From Verrucomicrobiota bacterium (lineage in GTDB: Bacteria; Verrucomicrobiota; Verrucomicrobiia; Chthoniobacterales; Terrimicrobiaceae): 32,605 nt of DNA. Under the pieces are notes generated by a model, which searched no databases, was not told where the DNA came from, and saw nothing but the letters and a program-made list of their open reading frames with translations. This document shows, piece by piece, positions 27,977 to 32,605 of the stretch; positions within the stretch are counted from its first letter, which is position 1, and each line of letters opens with the position of its first letter. The position numbers and the translations under genes were made by a program. The stretch is from assembly GCA_009886045.1 (NCBI GenBank), contig VFJO01000023.1:1-32605 (forward strand), read 5' to 3'.

Positions 27977-28290
27977 TCGGCGTCCTCCTGGGTGATAATC
28001 GACATGCGGCGTTGAAGGTGGAATAAGTTCAGAAATTGTTTAGCCTCCTCCGAGGCTTGGATTTTAAGGTTGAGACCACGAGTTTGGCATTCTTGAGCGA
28101 GGGCCAGAAGAATTTTCACTGTTCCCGAGTCGAATGCAGAAGTCTGGGAGAGGTCGATTTCCACCGACTTTGCTGCGTCAGCCTTTTGCAAGGCCTTTTC
28201 AAGCTGTGCGGCGGCCGTTTCGACTGTGGAAGTGTTCAACTCAAGACCGGGTGTGATTTTGAAGTCCCCTTTTTGGTTCGTCGTTTTCAT
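27973..28290 (-). CDS. STAS-domain protein (anti-sigma-factor-antagonist-like)
   Basis: 105 aa; 'SVEIDLSQTSAFDSGTVKILLALAQECQTRGLNLKI' matches the STAS core with a potential phospho-Ser in 'FDSG'. 4-nt overlap with cheA. Confidence 0.8.
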   Translation of the reverse strand: MKTTNQKGDFKITPGLELNTSTVETAAAQLEKALQKADAAKSVEIDLSQTSAFDSGTVKILLALAQECQTRGLNLKIQASEEAKQFLNLFHLQRRMSIITQEDAE

Positions 28291-28832
28291 ACCGCGGGGC
28301 TTTTCTTCAATTCCAACATGGAGACAAGGTTGCCGATTTGCAGCACGGTCGTGAGGCTATCTTGTGAGCTGATGACTCCGGCGATAAATCGGGTGTCCAA
28401 GCCGCTGAGTGCCTCGGGTGGTGCTGGCAGAACGCGTGTTTCGGGCGGCAGGATATCACCAATCGCATCGACCAGTAGCCCTGTGGGATCTGAGTCCGCC
28501 AGCTCATGGTCTTCCGGTGGGCGGGGAAGGCGAACGAGATCGTTCGTCGTCTTAAAAACGATGCAGCGGCTCGCAGGGCGTGGCTCAGAAACGGGGTGGC
28601 CGAGGCGCGCTTCAAGGTCAAAGGCCGTCAAAATCTGACCGCGCAGGTGGACGACGCCTCGAATATAGGATGAGGCCAGCTTGACGGGAGTGACGGCTGG
28701 GCAACGCAGGACTTCTTTAACCCATAGGAGATCACAGGCGTATTGCCGACCGCAAGAAGTGAAGCCCAGCCACTGGGACTCTCTGGCTGGGTGATCTGCT
28801 TTTGCGAGGCTAAGGTTCACTTGAAGAGACAA
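28287..28832 (-). CDS. cheW: Chemotaxis adaptor CheW
   Basis: 181 aa; 'WLGFTSCGRQYACDLLWVKEVLRCPAVTPVKLASSYIRGVVHLRGQILTAFDLEARLG'. Confidence 0.92.
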   Translation of the reverse strand: MSLQVNLSLAKADHPARESQWLGFTSCGRQYACDLLWVKEVLRCPAVTPVKLASSYIRGVVHLRGQILTAFDLEARLGHPVSEPRPASRCIVFKTTNDLVRLPRPPEDHELADSDPTGLLVDAIGDILPPETRVLPAPPEALSGLDTRFIAGVISSQDSLTTVLQIGNLVSMLELKKSPAV

Positions 28833-28844
28833 AAGGTTGCTTTG

Positions 28845-30068
28845 TTAAAATGCCTTTTTTGCGGCATCGTGATTTGGGAAAACATCGAGTGTTTTCGAGC
28901 CTTCAAATGGATTCTTAATATCTTTAAAAGCAGCGATTTTCTGATTGCTCGCCATCAGTGAGGGCAAGGGGAAAATATCATCATCCGAACCGACTATGCG
29001 CCAAGTGATATCCAGCGCTGTCGCCTCCACAAGAATGCATGCAATGGCACGGAGCAATGGAACTTCAAACTTTTTAACTCCAGTGAGATCCATGATGAGT
29101 TTGTCTTGTCCCGAGTTGACGAGGCCGGAAAGCCTGGAGCGGGAGTAGCGAACAAGGTCGAGTGACCCGATTTCACTCAAATCCTCTGGAATAGTCACAA
29201 CCTGAAAATCTTCGTCCATGCTGTAGTATAGCGGGGTGTTGTCCAAGTCCATGGCGCGGACTAATCGGTCTGGAAGTTCTTTCAGGTCGAGAGGTTTTGT
29301 GATGCTACCGACGAAACCTGTATCTTTGGCGCTATTTTGCTCAAATGTAGCAGTCTTCACGCAAAGGCCCATTACAGGAACGCCTCTCAAGGTTGGGTTG
29401 GAGCGAATCGTTCCATAAAACGTGAGGGCTGCGTTATGTGGAAAAGCCAAGCTCACCAAGATGATGTCTGGCGTATTTTCCGGAGCCAAGGTGCTGGCGA
29501 CATGCGCGGCCGCTTCCGCAGGGCTCGCACAACCAATGACTTCCCACCCGCGATTTGAAACCGCCTTTTTGATGGATTCGATAATGGCTGGGAATTCTTC
29601 AACAACTAAGATCTTGATCACTTCGGTGACGCTTTTGACTTTTTTCCCGGTGGTTTGACAGGGCGTCGATTGCGCACTGGCTGCCGAGCCCTTGTGTTTC
29701 AGGTCCACCAGGCGCGAGACGCGATCAATGACGTTGGCCTCGGTGAAAGGCTTCACAATGTAGTCGCGCACGCCCATCTTTGCGATTTTGAGAACGTTTT
29801 CTTTGCCGGCCTCTGCTGTGAGCATGATAACGGGAATGTCCTTGAGCGATGGATCGGCTTTCAGCTTTCCAAGGCACTCCACGCCGTCCATTACCGGCAT
29901 CGTGACGTCCAAAAGAATCACATCGGGCTTGACTCTTGCGGCAGCCTCTAGGCCTTCAACTCCATCACTGGCGAAAAACATTTCCACGTCATAGGACGCG
30001 AAGCCCTTGTTGATAAGGGTATGAATCATTCGACTGTCGTCGATGCTAAGGATTTTTGGTGAGCTCAT
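28845..30068 (-). CDS. Multi-domain regulator: REC - pseudo-REC - STAS-like
   Basis: 407 aa; REC1 'LSIDDSRM...ILLDVTMPVMDG...MLTA...IVKPF'; second REC-like 'KILVVEEFPAIIESI...IILVSLAFP...SITKPLD' lacking the phospho-Asp; C-terminal 'FQVVTIPEDLSEIGSLDLVRYSRSRLSGLVNSGQDKLIMDLTGVKKFEVPLLRAIACILVEATALDITWRIVG'. Confidence 0.75.
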   Translation of the reverse strand: MSSPKILSIDDSRMIHTLINKGFASYDVEMFFASDGVEGLEAAARVKPDVILLDVTMPVMDGVECLGKLKADPSLKDIPVIMLTAEAGKENVLKIAKMGVRDYIVKPFTEANVIDRVSRLVDLKHKGSAASAQSTPCQTTGKKVKSVTEVIKILVVEEFPAIIESIKKAVSNRGWEVIGCASPAEAAAHVASTLAPENTPDIILVSLAFPHNAALTFYGTIRSNPTLRGVPVMGLCVKTATFEQNSAKDTGFVGSITKPLDLKELPDRLVRAMDLDNTPLYYSMDEDFQVVTIPEDLSEIGSLDLVRYSRSRLSGLVNSGQDKLIMDLTGVKKFEVPLLRAIACILVEATALDITWRIVGSDDDIFPLPSLMASNQKIAAFKDIKNPFEGSKTLDVFPNHDAAKKAF

Positions 30069-30080
30069 TTGTATAAAAAA

Positions 30081-30572
30081 TTACTGTTCTAACGCTGCAA
30101 AGACTTGGACAATCAAAGTGTCGGAGCAACCTTCAATTACATAAGTGTTGCTCACGCTGATGGATGCGTTTTTTGCTGATACTGTAATATCATCTCCCCT
30201 CATGACGCTTGGAATGCTAAGGGCGCAATTGAAGCCGAGGTCGCAAAGACGGGACTTCAGGTTGCCAGTGACCATGTTTGTAAGCTCTGCAACGACATCG
30301 GCCACATCTTGATCGCTTGGGCTACCGCCGAGGATTTTTTCAGCCACTATCTTGGCAAGTTTTTCCGTAAAAGCCGTGTAAACTATCCCATTGACTTTCC
30401 CGCTGAGTCCGATGGAGCCTGTCACTCCAGATAGCGTGGAAGGTTGGGGCGCATGTGCGTTTCCCGCTTCTGGTGTGGCGGAAATGCCTGCCATTGTTTG
30501 CATAACTTCTGGAACGTACAGATTGATTGTTTCCAAAATGAGTTCGCTGCTCGGGGTGTTGGAATCGGACAT
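30081..30572 (-). CDS. cheX: CheX-like CheY-P phosphatase
   Basis: 163 aa; 'DVADVVAELTNMVTGNLKSRL' carries the CheC/CheX/FliY ExxN motif (ELTN) in the usual helix context. Confidence 0.8.
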   Translation of the reverse strand: MSDSNTPSSELILETINLYVPEVMQTMAGISATPEAGNAHAPQPSTLSGVTGSIGLSGKVNGIVYTAFTEKLAKIVAEKILGGSPSDQDVADVVAELTNMVTGNLKSRLCDLGFNCALSIPSVMRGDDITVSAKNASISVSNTYVIEGCSDTLIVQVFAALEQ

Positions 30573-30668
30573 AGTGGGATAGGGTTTAATGTGAGGGTTT
30601 TTTTAAGAAAAATCGCAGAAAGGCCTTTGACCGCGAGCGACCAAATCAATCAAAGCGCTCCGCATGGG

Positions 30669-32348
30669 TCAACTTCCAATTTCAACCTTTGGTTCAGTTG
30701 GAGGCTGCAGGCTCTCTAGTTTGAGTGTGATGGTCGGACGGTCGCAGACTTCGGCTGGGCCGAAGTATTGGATCGGGCCGGGGAAGGCGTATTGGGTTTC
30801 CTCAGCCCAGGCGGCGCGGTGTTTTTCAAATTCCTTGAAGGCAGGTCCGTCAAGCTCGACAAGGGCTTTTTTGATAACGGGAACCATTTTTCCATGTCGG
30901 CGTTCCAGGTTCATCATTTGAGCCATGGGGATGCCGCCTGCTTGCCAGTCGGCGGCGGGTTTTGTGAGGCCGCGAACTGAGCAGATGTACCCTGTCAGGC
31001 CTTCGCGGAGGAGGAGAGCTGCTGTAAAGCCGAGGGTGTAAGTGTAGTCGGCATCGAAGTTTGATGGCACGGCGCAGCGGCCTTCGTATCCGAAATAATG
31101 GGGTTGTGGCGAGAAGCTGGCTTTGTAGGTGCCGGCGGCCTTCATTTCTTTCAGACGCGCCTCGACGAGGTCGATGAGGAGGCGCTGGGTGTCGATGCGG
31201 GCGACTTGCACGTTGCCGTGGGGGTCGCGATCGAGGATGAGCTGGTTCGCGATATCACCCGGCAGGCTGCGGTATAGCGAGGCGGCGGCGGGTGTCAGCT
31301 TGGCAGCCACAAATTCGCGCTTTTGCGGGAGGGTTTCGAGGGCATTGAAGGCGTCGCCGTGGTGCGCGAGGGCGTCGTTGAGCTCGCCGATGAGCGCTCC
31401 CATCTCAGGTACGAATTCGATGAGTCCTTCAGGGATCAGGACCGTGCCAAATTTTTCACCCTTGGCGGCGCGCTGGCAAACGGTGAGGGCGATTTGCTCA
31501 ACGATCTGCTTCAGCGTGGGTCCGCGCTCGGCGACTTCTTCTGAGATGAGCGTGATGTTCGGATGCGTCTGCAGGGCACATTCCAACGCGATATGCGAGG
31601 CCGAGCGGCCCATGAGCTTGATGAAGTGCCAGTACTTGCGGGCTGAGATGGCATCGCGCTGGATGTTCCCGATGAGGTCGGAGTAAACCTTGCTCGCCGT
31701 GTCGAATCCGAAGCTCGTTTCGATGTACTCGCCGCGCAGGTCGCCATCAATCGTCTTGGGAACCCCGACCACGCAGAGTGGGGCATTGTTCGCCTTTGCA
31801 AACTCGGCGAGCTTTGAGGCATTCGAATTCGAATCATCGCCACCAATCACCACCAGCGCGGTAAGATTGCGGGTTTTTGCGGTTTCTAGAGCTTTTAAAA
31901 AATCCTCGTGCGACTCGAGTTTTGTGCGGCCAGAGCCGATGATATCGAACCCGCCGGTATTGCGGTAACTCTCGAGGAGCTGGGTGTCGATTTTGATGGC
32001 TTTGTTCGTAAGAAGGCCGTCCGGGCCATTCAGGAAGCCGATAAGCGAGCTTTCGGCATGGATGCTTTTGATTGCGTCGAATAGCCCTGCGATAACATTG
32101 TGGCCGCCGGGGGCTGGACCGCCGGAGAGGATCACTCCAACACGGATGGGTGTAGACGATGCTGTCGGCGCGCCGGCCTCAAAGCTCACCGCTGGCAGGT
32201 CAAAGGTATTTGGAAAGAGGGCGCGGATTTCGATGTCGCCTGATGTCGGTATGGGAGATTTTTTAGCAGCGGATGTCGCGCTGAGCGAGGCTGGGAGCTT
32301 CGGTTGGTAAGTGGAGCGGGCTTGTGCGAGTGCGGTTTGCTGGATCAT
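30669..32348 (-). CDS. Pyrophosphate-dependent phosphofructokinase (long PfpB-like type)
   Basis: Own ATG at 32348 ('MIQQTALAQARSTYQPKLP'); 'VILSGGPAPGGHNVIAGLFDAI', 'GGDDSNSNA' (PPi-type Asp), 'VGVPKTIDGDL', 'LMGRSASHIALE'. The open frame continues upstream to the window edge. Confidence 0.9.
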   Translation of the reverse strand: MIQQTALAQARSTYQPKLPASLSATSAAKKSPIPTSGDIEIRALFPNTFDLPAVSFEAGAPTASSTPIRVGVILSGGPAPGGHNVIAGLFDAIKSIHAESSLIGFLNGPDGLLTNKAIKIDTQLLESYRNTGGFDIIGSGRTKLESHEDFLKALETAKTRNLTALVVIGGDDSNSNASKLAEFAKANNAPLCVVGVPKTIDGDLRGEYIETSFGFDTASKVYSDLIGNIQRDAISARKYWHFIKLMGRSASHIALECALQTHPNITLISEEVAERGPTLKQIVEQIALTVCQRAAKGEKFGTVLIPEGLIEFVPEMGALIGELNDALAHHGDAFNALETLPQKREFVAAKLTPAAASLYRSLPGDIANQLILDRDPHGNVQVARIDTQRLLIDLVEARLKEMKAAGTYKASFSPQPHYFGYEGRCAVPSNFDADYTYTLGFTAALLLREGLTGYICSVRGLTKPAADWQAGGIPMAQMMNLERRHGKMVPVIKKALVELDGPAFKEFEKHRAAWAEETQYAFPGPIQYFGPAEVCDRPTITLKLESLQPPTEPKVEIGS

Positions 32349-32605
32349 GGAATGCAATAAAAGAGAGTCTTTTTTAACCTTCCAATGAACGAACGCAAGC
32401 GCGTCGTTGCTACCGACCTGCCAGAGTACCAGATCGGGCTCGCGCAGCGCGACCTCATTTTGGATGCGGACCGCGGCGTCGGCAGCGAGCTCGCCAGAGA
32501 CACCGCGATTGATCATGACAACATCGAGGCCCTTGATCGCTTTCTCCAATATCTGCTCGATCTGTTCGGTGTAACCACCGCGCCGCCCCCGCCGCCCCGC
32601 CGTGG
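32349..32605 (-). pseudogene. N-terminal part of an SGNH/GDSL hydrolase, cut after block III and in-frame with the PPi-PFK; runs off the window edge
   Basis: Minus-strand translation from the edge: 'TAGRRGRRGGYTEQIEQILEKAIKGLDVVMINRGVSGELAADAAVRIQNEVALREPDLVLWQVGSNDALAFV'; contains the SGNH GxSG-region and GSND, no C-terminal DxxH block. Confidence 0.7.

Noticed and set aside
32575-32605. GC-only run CCGCGCCGCCCCCGCCGCCCCGCCG at the window edge
   Set aside because: In frame with the SGNH reading frame (around the TAG...GGY segment); could be a contig-end artefact, so not interpreted as a repeat element.
1-32605. CRISPR arrays, rRNA genes, complete insertion sequences, phage structural genes
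   Set aside because: None seen: no regularly spaced repeats, no rRNA-like sequence, and only fragments of mobile elements apart from the integrase.

Overview
The GC-moderate window looks like a Verrucomicrobia/PVC-type chromosome (inferred from gene content, not proven). Positions 1-6.3 kb look like a degraded accessory region: a RelE/ParE-like toxin-antitoxin pair, a D-lyxose isomerase plus PfkB kinase operon, and two head-to-head 5'-truncated genes (an aldose-epimerase-like gene and a GH2 beta-galactosidase C-terminus). It also holds transposon and regulator scraps and a tyrosine integrase next to a tRNA 3'-end fragment that is a good att-site candidate. Positions 6.4-19.5 kb are mostly housekeeping: mdh, a ClpX-like ATPase without a zinc finger, a cyclase-homology protein that appears catalytically dead, an RfaE2/HldE-type nucleotidyltransferase, tRNA-Leu(CAG), ubiE/menG, pfkA, a D,D-carboxypeptidase, trpS, a giant GreA-like factor, a Nudix protein, kdsD and an RluE-type pseudouridine synthase. 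Positions 19.6-30.6 kb are one long minus-strand chemosensory operon: CheX, REC-pseudoREC-STAS, CheW, STAS, CheA with two CheW-like modules, a membrane MCP broken by a -1 shift at an A5G run, CheB, CheR, a soluble receptor with signalling hairpin and Cache sensor in swapped order, and CheY. Positions 30.7-32.6 kb hold a PPi-type phosphofructokinase read in-frame from a truncated SGNH hydrolase. Best leads: the swapped-order receptor and its membrane paralogue, the MCP frameshift, the STAS-rich chemosensory operon, and the SGNH/PFK fusion. All family calls come from reading motifs in the translations; no database search was run.
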